Source of the DNA: Candidatus Anammoxibacter sp.
GTDB taxonomy: Bacteria > Planctomycetota > Brocadiia > Brocadiales > Anammoxibacteraceae
Length of the DNA stretch: 64,000 nucleotides
NCBI GenBank assembly: GCA_021777105.1
Contig: JAIQZQ010000128.1
Location: 1-64,000, forward strand
Reading direction: 5' to 3'
The notes below the pieces were generated by a model, which saw only the letters and a program-made list of their open reading frames with translations, made no database searches and was not told where the DNA came from. Made by a program: the position numbers and the translations under genes. The first letter of the stretch is position 1; each line of letters starts with the position of its first letter. This document shows positions 1-8,905 of the stretch, piece after piece.

Positions 1-85
1 GCGCAGGCAACCCTGCCTGTGATCAATTTACACACAGGCCGGTATGCCTGCGCCACTATTTATGTGGATTTTAAAAGCTCTTAAT
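1..85. repeat. Dispersed palindromic intergenic repeat, family A, copy 1
   Basis: An imperfect palindrome built on GCGCAGGCA...CCTGCCTGTG and its complement, followed by an AT-rich tail. The same unit occurs in inverted orientation at 55936-56035, where the tail is also conserved, and a degenerate copy lies at 2090-2165. The copy is probably cut by the window edge. It looks like a REP/MITE-type non-autonomous element. No transposase is present in the window. Confidence 0.7.
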
Positions 86-140
86 TTATTTGGAATTTTT
101 GCTTATACTTTTTTTGTTTTTCAGGTTTGTCCTGAAAAAA

Positions 141-923
141 CTATTTCCTTACTTCTACTCCCTTGCCGGACAAATACTCTTTTATCTCGCCGATTTTTAT
201 CTCGCCGTAGTGGAATATTGAAGCCGCAAGAGCTGCGTCGGCCTTGCCTTTTGTGAATATTTCGTAGAAATGATCCAGCGTTCCCGCTCCGCCGGAGGCG
301 ATGACGGGTATCTCCAGCGTTTCAGAGATAAGCTTCATAAGCGGCACGTTAAAGCCGTCTTTTGTTCCGTCGCAATCCATGCTTGTCAGCAGGATTTCGC
401 CCGCGCCCCTATCCTCAACCTCTTTTGCCCAAAGCAACGCGTCCAGATTTACCGGAATACGGCCCCCGTTTATAAACACTTCCCATTTAGGATCGGAATC
501 GTCAACATCCTCTTTATTAATAATTTTTTTTACATCAATCGCAACAACAATGCATTGGCTTCCAAACCTTTTTGAGGCCCTGTTGATAAAATCAGGATCT
601 TTAACAGCCGCTGAATTAATTGAAACCTTATCTGCTCCGGCTTTTAAAAGGTTGCGTATATCGTCAAGGTTGCGAATGCCGCCGCCCACGGTAAGCGGCA
701 TAAATATCTGTTCAGACGTCTTTTTAACCACGTCAAAGATAATGTCTCGTTTTTCATGCGAGGCCGTGATGTCCAGAAACGTCAATTCATCCGCGCCTTC
801 CTCATCGTATATGCGGGCAACTTCAACAGGATCGCCCGCGTCGCGCAAATTGACAAAATTTACCCCTTTAACAACTCTGCCGTCTTTTACATCAAGACAT
901 GGTATTATTCGTTTAGCTAGCAT
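141..923 (-). CDS. hisF: Imidazole glycerol phosphate synthase cyclase subunit HisF
   Basis: HisF is the cyclase half of the HisH-HisF complex. It takes ammonia from HisH and converts PRFAR to imidazole glycerol phosphate and AICAR in cytoplasmic histidine synthesis. At 260 residues it has the usual family length, and it is a (beta/alpha)8 barrel. The N-terminus (RIIPCLDVKDGRVVKG) carries the first catalytic aspartate, and VVAIDV in mid-protein carries the second. The phosphate-binding loops VGGGIR and ASGGAG are intact. It stands alone: no hisH, hisA or hisI lies next to it, so the his genes are scattered in this genome. The ATG start gives the standard MLAKRIIPCLD beginning. Plus-strand reading frames across it are shadows. 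Confidence 0.97.
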   Translation of the reverse strand: MLAKRIIPCLDVKDGRVVKGVNFVNLRDAGDPVEVARIYDEEGADELTFLDITASHEKRDIIFDVVKKTSEQIFMPLTVGGGIRNLDDIRNLLKAGADKVSINSAAVKDPDFINRASKRFGSQCIVVAIDVKKIINKEDVDDSDPKWEVFINGGRIPVNLDALLWAKEVEDRGAGEILLTSMDCDGTKDGFNVPLMKLISETLEIPVIASGGAGTLDHFYEIFTKGKADAALAASIFHYGEIKIGEIKEYLSGKGVEVRK

Positions 924-1012
924 TATGGTTTTATATTATTGGGTTTTTGAGCGAACCCTTAGAAGTTAAATGTTGATAATTTTTAACAAGAAATTTAAAA
1001 ATTTCATCAAAT

Positions 1013-1145
1013 CGCAAAGCAAAAACATTTTGAAGCAGTCTACAAGACAGCTCCAGCTTTAAATATTGTTTTTTCGCTTTTAATCTGTGAAATCTGTGGT
1101 TTATATTGCTTTTACTTTTCCGGTTTATTCAGGTTAGGTATTTGA
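1013..1145. repeat. Dispersed intergenic repeat (family E plus a CCGGTTTAT...GGTTAGGTA tail)
   Basis: The part at 1013-1066 (core AGCAGTCTACAAGAC) is closely repeated at 51060-51115, and its core recurs inverted near 10787-10805. The tail at about 1110-1145 (TTTTCCGGTTTATTCAGG...) recurs inverted at 55849-55880. The block fills the hisF-thiG gap and no reading frame is convincing there, so it is probably a mosaic of short mobile repeats. Confidence 0.6.
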
Positions 1146-1156
1146 CATGAACAATT

Positions 1157-1921
1157 TTAAAAATCTTTTAACGGGCTGCTTGCTGTAGCGTACATTTTCT
1201 TAGGGATTCTGCCAGCCAGATACGCCAGGCGGCCTGATTCACAAGCCAGTTTCATTGCTCTTGCCATTTTTAGAGGATCTTTAGCTGACGCAATGCCGGT
1301 GTTTAACAGCACGCCTTCGCTGCCAAGCTCCATTGCCACCGTAACGTCCGATGCCGTGCCGACACCGGCGTCAACAATAATGGGAACGCTTAGCGTCTCC
1401 ATTATTATTCGAATATTGTTTTTATTAAGTATACCCTGGCCCGATCCTATGGGCGCCCCTGCGGGCATAACGCTTGCCGCCCCCATATCTTCCAGGCGTT
1501 TGGCAATAATAGGATCGTCGGAAGTGTAAACCAGCACGGTAAACCCCTCCTTCACAAGTATTTCAGTCGCCTCAAGCGTGCCTATCGGGTCAGGCAGCAG
1601 CGTCTTTTCATCGCCAAGCACTTCAAGCTTCACCATGTCGGATATCCCGGTCTCCCTTGCCAACCTCGCCGTGCGCAACGCCTCCTCCGCAGAGAAACAT
1701 CCTGCCGTGTTCGGCAGAATAGTGTATTTCTTCTGGTCAATATAGTTTAATAAAGATTCATCTGTTCCCAATTTGGCCCTTCTCACTGCCACGGTTACAA
1801 GCTCAGTTCCGCTGGCTTCAAGCGCCTCGGCCATAAGCGGCAAAGTCTCATATTTACCCGTGCCCACAAAGAGGCGCGAAGTGAATTCATATTTCCCTAT
1901 TTTAAGTTTCTTGTCGTCCAT
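1157..1921 (-). CDS. thiG: Thiazole synthase ThiG
   Basis: ThiG forms the thiazole phosphate moiety of thiamine from deoxyxylulose 5-phosphate, dehydroglycine and ThiS thiocarboxylate. It has 254 residues, normal for the family. The motif MVKLEVLGD holds the Schiff-base lysine (K98) and the partner glutamate (E100). PAGAPIGSGQG and the C-terminal VDAGVGTASD and NTGIASAKDP phosphate-binding loops are intact. No thiS, thiF or thiH lies beside it. I looked upstream for a TPP riboswitch (the CUGAGA core) and did not see one. The ATG start is followed by DDKKLKIGKYEFTSRLFVGTG, the usual family beginning. Confidence 0.96.
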   Translation of the reverse strand: MDDKKLKIGKYEFTSRLFVGTGKYETLPLMAEALEASGTELVTVAVRRAKLGTDESLLNYIDQKKYTILPNTAGCFSAEEALRTARLARETGISDMVKLEVLGDEKTLLPDPIGTLEATEILVKEGFTVLVYTSDDPIIAKRLEDMGAASVMPAGAPIGSGQGILNKNNIRIIMETLSVPIIVDAGVGTASDVTVAMELGSEGVLLNTGIASAKDPLKMARAMKLACESGRLAYLAGRIPKKMYATASSPLKDF

Positions 1922-2007
1922 TTTATTTATGTAATATGTGTTAAATTGCGATTATTTAAAAGGGTTTAATAGTAGAACAATAAACGCCATAATTCAAGCT
2001 TTTTCCA

Positions 2008-2048
2008 TCAAGAGGCTGCGCAACAATAATTTACAAAAGCTTTTAAAA
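2008..2048. repeat. Short dispersed repeat, family F, copy 1
   Basis: AAGAGGCTGCGCAACAATAA followed by TTTACAAAAGC resembles 59379-59420 (AAGAGGCTACGCATAAATAA then TTTACAT). It lies upstream of thiG in a gap of nearly 500 bp that otherwise holds only further repeats. Confidence 0.5.
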
Positions 2049-2089
2049 GAAACCATATTAATATGCGTAAATTAGGAGCCCATTAAGTA

Positions 2090-2165
2090 TTAGAGGCGTC
2101 CTGCCTCTGTTTAACTAAACATTGGCAAATATGCTTGTGATACTATTTATATGATTATTAAAATC
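2090..2165. repeat. Degenerate copy of dispersed repeat family A
   Basis: The order of blocks (CCTGCCT, spacer, ATGCTTGTGA, TACTATTTAT, then AT-rich tail) parallels 1-85 (CCTGCCT, spacer, ATGCCTGCGC, CACTATTTAT). The palindrome arms are eroded, as expected for an old copy. Confidence 0.45.
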
Positions 2166-2234
2166 ATACAATATAAGTTACAATAGAAAACCTGTTTTTA
2201 AAGAAGATGAGGCAAAGAGTTGTGGAATCGTAAC

Positions 2235-2385
2235 TATTCAGCGTGATTTACACACCCCGTCCGCCATTCAGCGGCCACCCCTCTTTTTAGATGGGATATT
2301 AAATCGGATTTATTGCCGCAAAGTCCCCTCTAATAAGAGGGGATTTAGGGGTGTGTATAGCCGCCTAGTGAAAACACGCTGAATA
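2235..2385. mobile_element. MITE-like palindromic element, family B, complete copy
   Basis: A block of about 150 bp bounded by perfect 11-bp terminal inverted repeats (TATTCAGCGTG at 2235-2245, CACGCTGAATA at 2375-2385). Inside are GATTTACACACCCCGTC on one side and GGGGTGTGTATA on the other, with nested hairpins such as CCCCTCTAATAAGAGGGG. A related element lies at 60853-60985 and a fragment at 57150-57190. It encodes nothing. The layout fits a non-autonomous mobile element or REP cluster just upstream of the dikinase gene. Confidence 0.65.
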
Positions 2386-2415
2386 ATTATGTAGAATCCT
2401 CTAAAATAATAAAAA

Positions 2416-5400
2416 ATGAAAAGATTAAATGAAAAAATATTTATAGGCAATCAGACTGCTTTTTCAGCGGGTGATCCATTTCTGCCGTTTGAATATGCAA
2501 TTAAAAACGGATTTAGCGCCTTTGAATGGTTTCCGGATAAAAGATCGCCATGCATAGGATGGAGTGAATGCGATCTTGACCAAAAGACGCGTTTGAACAT
2601 CAAAAGGCTGGCCGGCGTAAACAATATCAGGTTGTCCGTGCATACTCCATGGTGGCTAAACCTTATAGAAACTGAATCACAACCATATATAGAGGAAAGC
2701 ATTAGTTTTGCTTCCGATATTGGCGCTGAACTTTTAAATGTGCATCTCAATATGGAAAAAGGCGCGGCATATTATGTTGACTCAATAGCCCCATATTTAA
2801 AACAGCTGACCCAGTATGGCATTAGGCTTGCTATAGAAAACACTGTTACAACTTCACCGTCTGATTTCAATAATATATTCTCCGTAATAAGAAAAAAAAT
2901 TAATTTAAATCAAAATACGATAGGAATGTGCTTTGACGTTGGCCATGCTAATTTATGCTCCAACACACATAATGACTACCTTAAGTTCTTTGACGCTATT
3001 GACGGCGGGATTCCAATAATACATATACATTTACATGAGAACTATGGCGATAATGACACTCATTTGACTCTCTTTACTGGGCCGTCCACCAATAACCCTG
3101 ATGGTATTTACGGCTTTCTGGGGCGTCTTGTCAACCGCGGTTTTTCAGGTTCTATAATACTTGAACAATGGCCTGATCCTCCTTCATTGTTAAACAATGC
3201 TCGCGACATGCTGTATACCATTATAGATGAAAACCGGAAAACTACACAGAAACCGTTTATTGGAAACCATGAAAACAGTAGGATTAAGTCCTCATTGCCG
3301 TTTAAGAGTAATGACGAGTTTTTAAATACAATCGTTAACGCGGATAAAACTGTTGTTAGCTGGCGAGAAAAGTTATTATGGGTTTATAATCTGTTTTTAG
3401 ATGAATCATTTTCGCCTGATATTGAAAAGCTTATTTATTTGTCGTTATATTTGCGTTTTATCCATACCGGAAAGGTTGCCTGCAATGAAGACGGCCGGCA
3501 TTTCAGGCCGCAACATCATGCTAATATTGCGCTGGATTTTTGTGAAATATTAAATAAGATTACAAGCGCAGAGAATATGTTTGTTATTAGGAAAATATAT
3601 CCTTTTATCCCATCTTTTGATAATGCATTCACAAATAAGGAACCGCTAACAAGGATACGCGACATTGCCCATAGAAATGATATCCCAAAAGAGCTTAAAC
3701 ATGAAATTAAACATACACTGCAAAACAAACTCCATCGTTGCGCGGACCCAAAAGATTTGGAAACGTCGCGGGCTTTTCTAAAACGAATCACTGATCCCGA
3801 AGCTGATTTTTCGCCTCAATTTGTCAATGAATATAAGATATTTCATGAAGAGTTGCTCGAATTCTTTAATGCAAAGCCAATTGAAAAATTATTGGAAAGC
3901 ATTTTATTATCTGGTGAGTTTAAGGGGCATTTTGCAATTAAAGAGTTCTTAACTTTGAAAAGAGAAGTTAGTGAAGCCCCTTATGTGCGCATTAAACTCC
4001 TGGAATGCCTGACATTGTTAAGAGAAGATTTCACTGTTTTTGCCGGTAAGGAAACAACGCCGTTTACGCAAAAGCTAAGGTTGGCGGAGATAGGCCTTGA
4101 AGAATACGCGCATGTCTTGTTAAGCCAATTTATTAACACGCTTTATTCCGCAAACGATTCCGGGACATTGGCGCCGGCGCTGGATGTTTTGCCTTTAGTA
4201 GCGCGAAATTTAAGGCTTAGCGGTATTGAGCCTGATGAGTGCCGCGCAATTGAGTCGGAATTAACTGCCTGGCGCAAAGAACTTGCATTAGATGATCATA
4301 AACAACTTCTCCGCCTAAAGGCAACCCTTGATCGATGCGATCGCCTGGCAAACGAATTTACAATCAATTTGCTTAAAATGTTTTTAGATAGAGTTAATAA
4401 TCTTGGGCAGGCATTAGGCCTGGAAAATGAGTTTATTAATACTTATTGCGAGGATGAGATACGGGACAGCCTGGTTTTTCAATTCTCAAAGCTTGTATCA
4501 AATACTTTAAAGAGTGTCAGAAATCTGGCAAATCTTAGCCCATGGGATGCGGTCGTCACAGGGGAGGTGTCCGGTCGAATAACATTTGTTGAGAAAATAG
4601 ATGAGTTGCATGGCTCAATTAATGCGCCTATTATATTAGTTATAAAATCGGTAAACGGCGATGAGGAGATGCCGGAAAACGTAGTCGGCATTATACTGGG
4701 GCGGCAACTACCCCACCTATGCCATTTTGGAATACGGGCGCGGCAGGCCAATGTTGTTTTTACTATAATTGAAGATGAAGATGTTTTTTCAGAAATTAAA
4801 ACTTTATCAGGAAAGTTTGTATCTTTAAAAGTAACGCCTGATCTTGTTGGATGGGACATAGCGCCGGATCTACAAGAAGCCGGCGACAAAATTACCATTT
4901 ATGAACAAATTACTGTTTCTGAAATTGATTTAAACCATGCGTCAAGATATATAACTCTTGATGATGTTTCACTGAGAAATAGCGGCAGTAAGGCTTATGC
5001 CGCAAAACAGCTTGAAGATTTGGCGTTGCAGGAAAGCGCTGACTTTCAAACTCCACGCGGAATTGTGCTCCCTTTTAGAGTATTGGAAGAGAGCTTAAAT
5101 GCTAACCCATCAGTAAAACATGAGTATTCAGAATTAGTTAACAGTCTGGATAACCTTTTACCGCCAAATCCTGAAAAGGCGGCAAAACAAATTCAGAGGC
5201 TCATAAAAAAACTGAAAATAGATAAAGGTTTAATGCATGAGGTTATTAATAAATGTGCTCTGTATAAACGGTTAATAGCGCGTTCAAGCTCCAATTGTGA
5301 AGACAATGACGAAATGTCGGGAGCCGGGATTTACGAATCTGTTGCCAATGTGGCACCTTTAAATGTGGAAAGCGCGGTTTTAGATGTTTGGGCTTCATTA

Positions 5401-5904
5401 TGGTCGGAACCGGCAATAACAACCAGGAAAAAACATGGAATACCTCAGAACATGGCCCATATGGCTGTGCTTATACAGGAGATGATAATCCCTGAATTCA
5501 GTTTTGTTATACATACTATAAATCCTATTAATAATAGCATCGATGAAATGTATATCGAAATTGCCACAGGCCTTGGTGAAACGTTGACATCCGGCGCAAT
5601 AGCAGGAACTCCTTATCGAATGGTTTGCAATAAAAGCTCCGGAGATGTAAATATTGTAACCTTCAGCAACCTTAGTAAATCTATTTTTCCGGATTTAAAT
5701 GATAGTTTTTATTACAAAACAGAGGATTACTCTAAAGTAAGAATATCAATATCTGAAAAATATAGAAACAGTTTAGTTCAACGTTTATCATCAATCGGCA
5801 AATTTATTGAGGAAAGATTTAACAAACCTCAAGATATTGAAGGTGTGATTGCAAATGATATTGTCTATCTCGTTCAATCGCGCGCTCAACAAGGATGCGC
5901 ATAA
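2416..5904 (+). CDS. TIM-barrel / alpha-glucan water dikinase fusion protein
   Basis: An 1162-residue protein with two parts. Residues ~1-280 form a xylose-isomerase/AP-endonuclease-2 type TIM barrel, with candidate metal ligands E141 (AIENT), D174/H177 (CFDVGHAN), H205/H207 (HIHLHEN) and E250 (LEQWPD). Residues ~310-1162 match plant glucan or phosphoglucan water dikinases: a helical core with DGRHFRP (360-365) and PLTRIRDIAHRNDIP (410-424), a phosphohistidine motif LCHFGIRARQ with H770, and a C-terminal PPDK-type ATP domain with RSSSNCED (956-963), LIQEMIIPEFSFVIHT, GLGETL (1052-1057) and a closing YLVQSR. Known enzymes transfer the ATP beta-phosphate to glucosyl units of starch. Here no starch-binding module is seen and the barrel takes its place. 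The inferred substrate is glycogen or an alpha-glucan; this is untested. A second TIM-barrel gene follows 130 bp downstream. No Shine-Dalgarno sequence is evident. Confidence 0.85.
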   Translation: MKRLNEKIFIGNQTAFSAGDPFLPFEYAIKNGFSAFEWFPDKRSPCIGWSECDLDQKTRLNIKRLAGVNNIRLSVHTPWWLNLIETESQPYIEESISFASDIGAELLNVHLNMEKGAAYYVDSIAPYLKQLTQYGIRLAIENTVTTSPSDFNNIFSVIRKKINLNQNTIGMCFDVGHANLCSNTHNDYLKFFDAIDGGIPIIHIHLHENYGDNDTHLTLFTGPSTNNPDGIYGFLGRLVNRGFSGSIILEQWPDPPSLLNNARDMLYTIIDENRKTTQKPFIGNHENSRIKSSLPFKSNDEFLNTIVNADKTVVSWREKLLWVYNLFLDESFSPDIEKLIYLSLYLRFIHTGKVACNEDGRHFRPQHHANIALDFCEILNKITSAENMFVIRKIYPFIPSFDNAFTNKEPLTRIRDIAHRNDIPKELKHEIKHTLQNKLHRCADPKDLETSRAFLKRITDPEADFSPQFVNEYKIFHEELLEFFNAKPIEKLLESILLSGEFKGHFAIKEFLTLKREVSEAPYVRIKLLECLTLLREDFTVFAGKETTPFTQKLRLAEIGLEEYAHVLLSQFINTLYSANDSGTLAPALDVLPLVARNLRLSGIEPDECRAIESELTAWRKELALDDHKQLLRLKATLDRCDRLANEFTINLLKMFLDRVNNLGQALGLENEFINTYCEDEIRDSLVFQFSKLVSNTLKSVRNLANLSPWDAVVTGEVSGRITFVEKIDELHGSINAPIILVIKSVNGDEEMPENVVGIILGRQLPHLCHFGIRARQANVVFTIIEDEDVFSEIKTLSGKFVSLKVTPDLVGWDIAPDLQEAGDKITIYEQITVSEIDLNHASRYITLDDVSLRNSGSKAYAAKQLEDLALQESADFQTPRGIVLPFRVLEESLNANPSVKHEYSELVNSLDNLLPPNPEKAAKQIQRLIKKLKIDKGLMHEVINKCALYKRLIARSSSNCEDNDEMSGAGIYESVANVAPLNVESAVLDVWASLWSEPAITTRKKHGIPQNMAHMAVLIQEMIIPEFSFVIHTINPINNSIDEMYIEIATGLGETLTSGAIAGTPYRMVCNKSSGDVNIVTFSNLSKSIFPDLNDSFYYKTEDYSKVRISISEKYRNSLVQRLSSIGKFIEERFNKPQDIEGVIANDIVYLVQSRAQQGCA

Positions 5905-6034
5905 TAAGGATTGAGAGTTTTAGGTATCTTGAACTAACTAAATAATAGAGATTGTATATTCCGATTTGTTGATTTAATAGAAAGCATAAACAAAAAGAAA
6001 CAAAAAAGTAAAATTATTTCTGTTTTTTTGTTAC

Positions 6035-7093
6035 ATGAATATTATGGATTTTCCACCTGTATACGGGTTATTTCAAAAAAGAATTGAAGGTGATGACTCC
6101 CTTTTGCGAATGGCATCTCAATATTTTAACGAGATTTGTTTGGGCGCTCAGTTTTATGCAGGCTCTAAAGACGAGCTTAATTGGCTACTTGGGTTCAACC
6201 CTTTAAACAATAGACCTCCGTTGATTCATCTTGACCGTAACTTAAATCTTCTGGATAGGCAAGGCGTTGATTTAATTATTGATTTTGCAAAATCGTTTGG
6301 GAAAAGGATATTCGGATTAGTTATCCATGATCATAATGAAATGGCAAGCCGGCGTGATAAGTATACTGAAATATTGGGACGGATTAATGCATCTTTAAAT
6401 CAAATGGAATATCCGCCCCATCTCTATATAGAATACGCAGTTGGTTTGCCTGTTGAACTTTTTATCTCTTTTTTTAAAGAGATAAAAGAGCTGGAGAATA
6501 TTGGAGCTTGTATTGACACAGGGCATATAGGAATTAAACAGATAAGGATTGAGTATGCGCGCAAATCTAATGGAAATGATATTTACAATGTCCCTGCGTC
6601 TGATTTAACCATCCCTGAGATACAAGAAGGATATGATTTAGCTGTGCAATCCGCATTGCCTGTTGTGCTTAACGTTATAAATGAACTAACTATTTTAAAT
6701 ATCCCTATACATTATCACTTGCACGACGGCCATCCGCTTTGGCCGCACAGCGTTTATGGACTATCAGACCATATTAGCTTTTTGGGAGAGATAACGATCC
6801 CTTTGGAAGACGGCAAAAATATAATAATGAAACCAATGTTCGGAGAATACGGGCTGTCACAAATAGTAAAAGCTTCAATCAATAAAATTGATACCCGTCA
6901 AGGTTCATATACTTTAGAGATACATCCCGCGGGCCAAAGACTTCCATTGGGCAAGTATTCCTGTCTATTCAACCACTGGCGAGATTTAAATAACGCGGAG
7001 CAGATGTGCCATTGGTTAAACTGCCTGGGAGATAACCATCAACTTTTAATGCTGGAAATCAAAAATGCGCAGGAGGAGATTCAAAGAAAATAA
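6035..7093 (+). CDS. Sugar isomerase/epimerase-like TIM-barrel protein
   Basis: A 352-residue cytoplasmic protein with no signal peptide or membrane segment. Strand-end motifs fit the xylose-isomerase-like superfamily: YIEYA (E133), CIDTGHIG (D161, H164), HYHLHDGHP (H228, H230, D231) and a late LEIHP. These are candidate divalent-metal ligands. The function is unknown. The family includes sugar isomerases, epimerases, endonuclease IV and inosose dehydratases, and I cannot choose among them. It follows the TIM-barrel/dikinase fusion by 130 bp on the same strand, so the two may form an operon and act on the same or consecutive carbohydrate substrates; this is inference from position. It is not a simple duplicate of the upstream barrel, because loop lengths and motifs differ. 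ATGs at 6035 and 6044 are both possible starts. Confidence 0.7.
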   Translation: MNIMDFPPVYGLFQKRIEGDDSLLRMASQYFNEICLGAQFYAGSKDELNWLLGFNPLNNRPPLIHLDRNLNLLDRQGVDLIIDFAKSFGKRIFGLVIHDHNEMASRRDKYTEILGRINASLNQMEYPPHLYIEYAVGLPVELFISFFKEIKELENIGACIDTGHIGIKQIRIEYARKSNGNDIYNVPASDLTIPEIQEGYDLAVQSALPVVLNVINELTILNIPIHYHLHDGHPLWPHSVYGLSDHISFLGEITIPLEDGKNIIMKPMFGEYGLSQIVKASINKIDTRQGSYTLEIHPAGQRLPLGKYSCLFNHWRDLNNAEQMCHWLNCLGDNHQLLMLEIKNAQEEIQRK

Positions 7094-7162
7094 CATTTAG
7101 AAGCGTAATGGTTAATTTAAAATATTATGCGTACAATAATTATGTTTGTTGGAATAAAAAAA

Positions 7163-8905
7163 ATGAAAAACATAAAAATATTAATTGTTGCAGATCAGCG
7201 CGACACATCTAAAAAGCTGAAAACTGATTTGAAAAAGATGGGGCTCCGGATTACATCAATTGTTGATTCTAAAGAAGATGTTATAGCCGGCGTCAAAAAT
7301 GATAGACCTGATTTGGCGTTAGTGGACATAACATTAAAAGGTGTAATAGATGGCATTGAAGCTGTAAAGCTGATTCAACTAGAGTTTGACATACCTGTGG
7401 TATATCTTGCGTCTTTTACAGACCCGGCGCTATTTAAAATAGCTCTGAAGGTCGAACCATTTGGATTTTTGATTAAACCATTTGAAGCAGACGAGCTAAA
7501 TACAACAATAAAAACAGCGATACATAAACATAATAATGAAAAAGAATTAAAACAGTCTAAACATAGCTTTGAGCTTTTAGACAGGATCTCTCCTGTTGGT
7601 ATTTGGCGCGCGGATGCAGCGGGGAATAACACTTATATAAATGATAGGTGTAGTGAATTTATTGGTTTAAAAAGTGAAGATGCGTCAGGAGCCGGCTGGA
7701 CAAAATACATACATCCTGATGATAAAGAGAGAAGTTATAAAAAGTGGATGGATTGTGTCCAAAACAACAAACCGTTCAATCTGGAATTGCGATTTTGTTT
7801 GCCGGGCAATAAGATCATATTTGCGCTTGCGCAAGCAGAAACAGAATTGGATAGAAACGGCAATGTTGTAAGTTATGTAGGGACGCTCACTGATATTACA
7901 AATGTGAAGAAAATTGAAGAGGATCTCCTGTTTTCTAAATTTACGATTGAAAACAACGCAGATGCCACATTTTGGATAAAATCAGACCCAACAATTATTT
8001 ATGCAAACAAAGCTGCCTGCAGGATTTTGGAATATTCATTAGAAGAGTTCCTTTCCTTTAAAGTATATGATATTGATCCTGATTTTCCTAAAGAGTCATG
8101 GCATGTCCATTGGCAAGAGATGAAAGAAGCCGGTTCTCTAACTTTTGAAGCTCATCATAAAACAAAAGGCGGACGTGTGTTTCCGGTGGAGATTCAGTCT
8201 ACTTTTATCGAGTTTAAAGAAGGGGGATATATTTGCGCTTTTGCCCGTGACATTTCCGCGCGTAAAAAGGTTGAAGGAAAGATCCGTCTACATGGACAGA
8301 TTGTTGATAATATGGCTGAAGGCGTTCAGTTAGTTAGGGCAAATGATAACTCAATAGTATATGCGAATAAACGTTTTGGAGAAATGTTTGGATATGAAAA
8401 TGGCAAGCTTATCGGCAAGCACGTAAGTGTTCTTAATGCTCCCGGCGATAGAACTTCAACTGACGTAGCAGAGTCGATTGCTAGAGAACTTAAATGTAAT
8501 GGGACTTGGGCGGGTGAAATTCAAAATATCAAAAGTGACGGCTCTCTATTTTGGTGTTATGCGGCGATTTCAGGTTTTAATCACCCCGATTATGGCGATG
8601 TATGGGTGTCGGTTCATGAGGACATAACTATACGAAAACAGGCGGAAGAGGCTTTGCGTGTAAGCGAGGCGCGCGCTCGTCGTCTAATTGAATCCAACAT
8701 TATAGGCATTATATTAGCGGATTTCAACGGGCGTATCCTGGAGGCTAACGACGCTTTTCTCAATATGGTAGGTTATTCACGTAAAGAGCTGTTAAGCGGC
8801 ACTGTGATGTGGACGGAAATGACGCCTCCCGAGTACCGTTATCTGGATGAACAAGCAATAAAACAGCTTAAAAAAACAGGCAAATCCGGCCGTATATATC
8901 GGTAA
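7163..8905 (+). CDS. Hybrid sensor kinase, N-terminal part (REC plus four PAS domains), ends at a frameshift
   Basis: The first half of a multidomain sensor kinase. A receiver domain (~residues 1-120, acceptor Asp in LALVDITLKG, conserved Lys in FLIKPFEADE) is followed by PAS domains at about 130-255, 260-385, 390-510 and 515 onward. The last PAS breaks off after KQLKKTGKSG with RIYR and a stop. The missing end of that PAS (VYIGKNGKRIPIVLG) continues in the next frame from 8892. I chose the ATG at 7163 because MKNIKILIVAD is a normal receiver start; an upstream in-frame ATG at 7127 is possible. The REC-first order suggests input from another kinase. Read alone, this product has no catalytic domain. 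Confidence 0.8.
   Translation: MKNIKILIVADQRDTSKKLKTDLKKMGLRITSIVDSKEDVIAGVKNDRPDLALVDITLKGVIDGIEAVKLIQLEFDIPVVYLASFTDPALFKIALKVEPFGFLIKPFEADELNTTIKTAIHKHNNEKELKQSKHSFELLDRISPVGIWRADAAGNNTYINDRCSEFIGLKSEDASGAGWTKYIHPDDKERSYKKWMDCVQNNKPFNLELRFCLPGNKIIFALAQAETELDRNGNVVSYVGTLTDITNVKKIEEDLLFSKFTIENNADATFWIKSDPTIIYANKAACRILEYSLEEFLSFKVYDIDPDFPKESWHVHWQEMKEAGSLTFEAHHKTKGGRVFPVEIQSTFIEFKEGGYICAFARDISARKKVEGKIRLHGQIVDNMAEGVQLVRANDNSIVYANKRFGEMFGYENGKLIGKHVSVLNAPGDRTSTDVAESIARELKCNGTWAGEIQNIKSDGSLFWCYAAISGFNHPDYGDVWVSVHEDITIRKQAEEALRVSEARARRLIESNIIGIILADFNGRILEANDAFLNMVGYSRKELLSGTVMWTEMTPPEYRYLDEQAIKQLKKTGKSGRIYR

Noticed and set aside
44..256. Plus-strand frame of 70 codons at the window start
   Set aside because: It starts in the family A repeat and continues through the hisF 3' end on the opposite strand. 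No domain features.
1922..2415. Possible TPP riboswitch upstream of thiG
   Set aside because: No CUGAGA core or matching P2/P4 pairing on the minus strand; the gap is filled by repeats.
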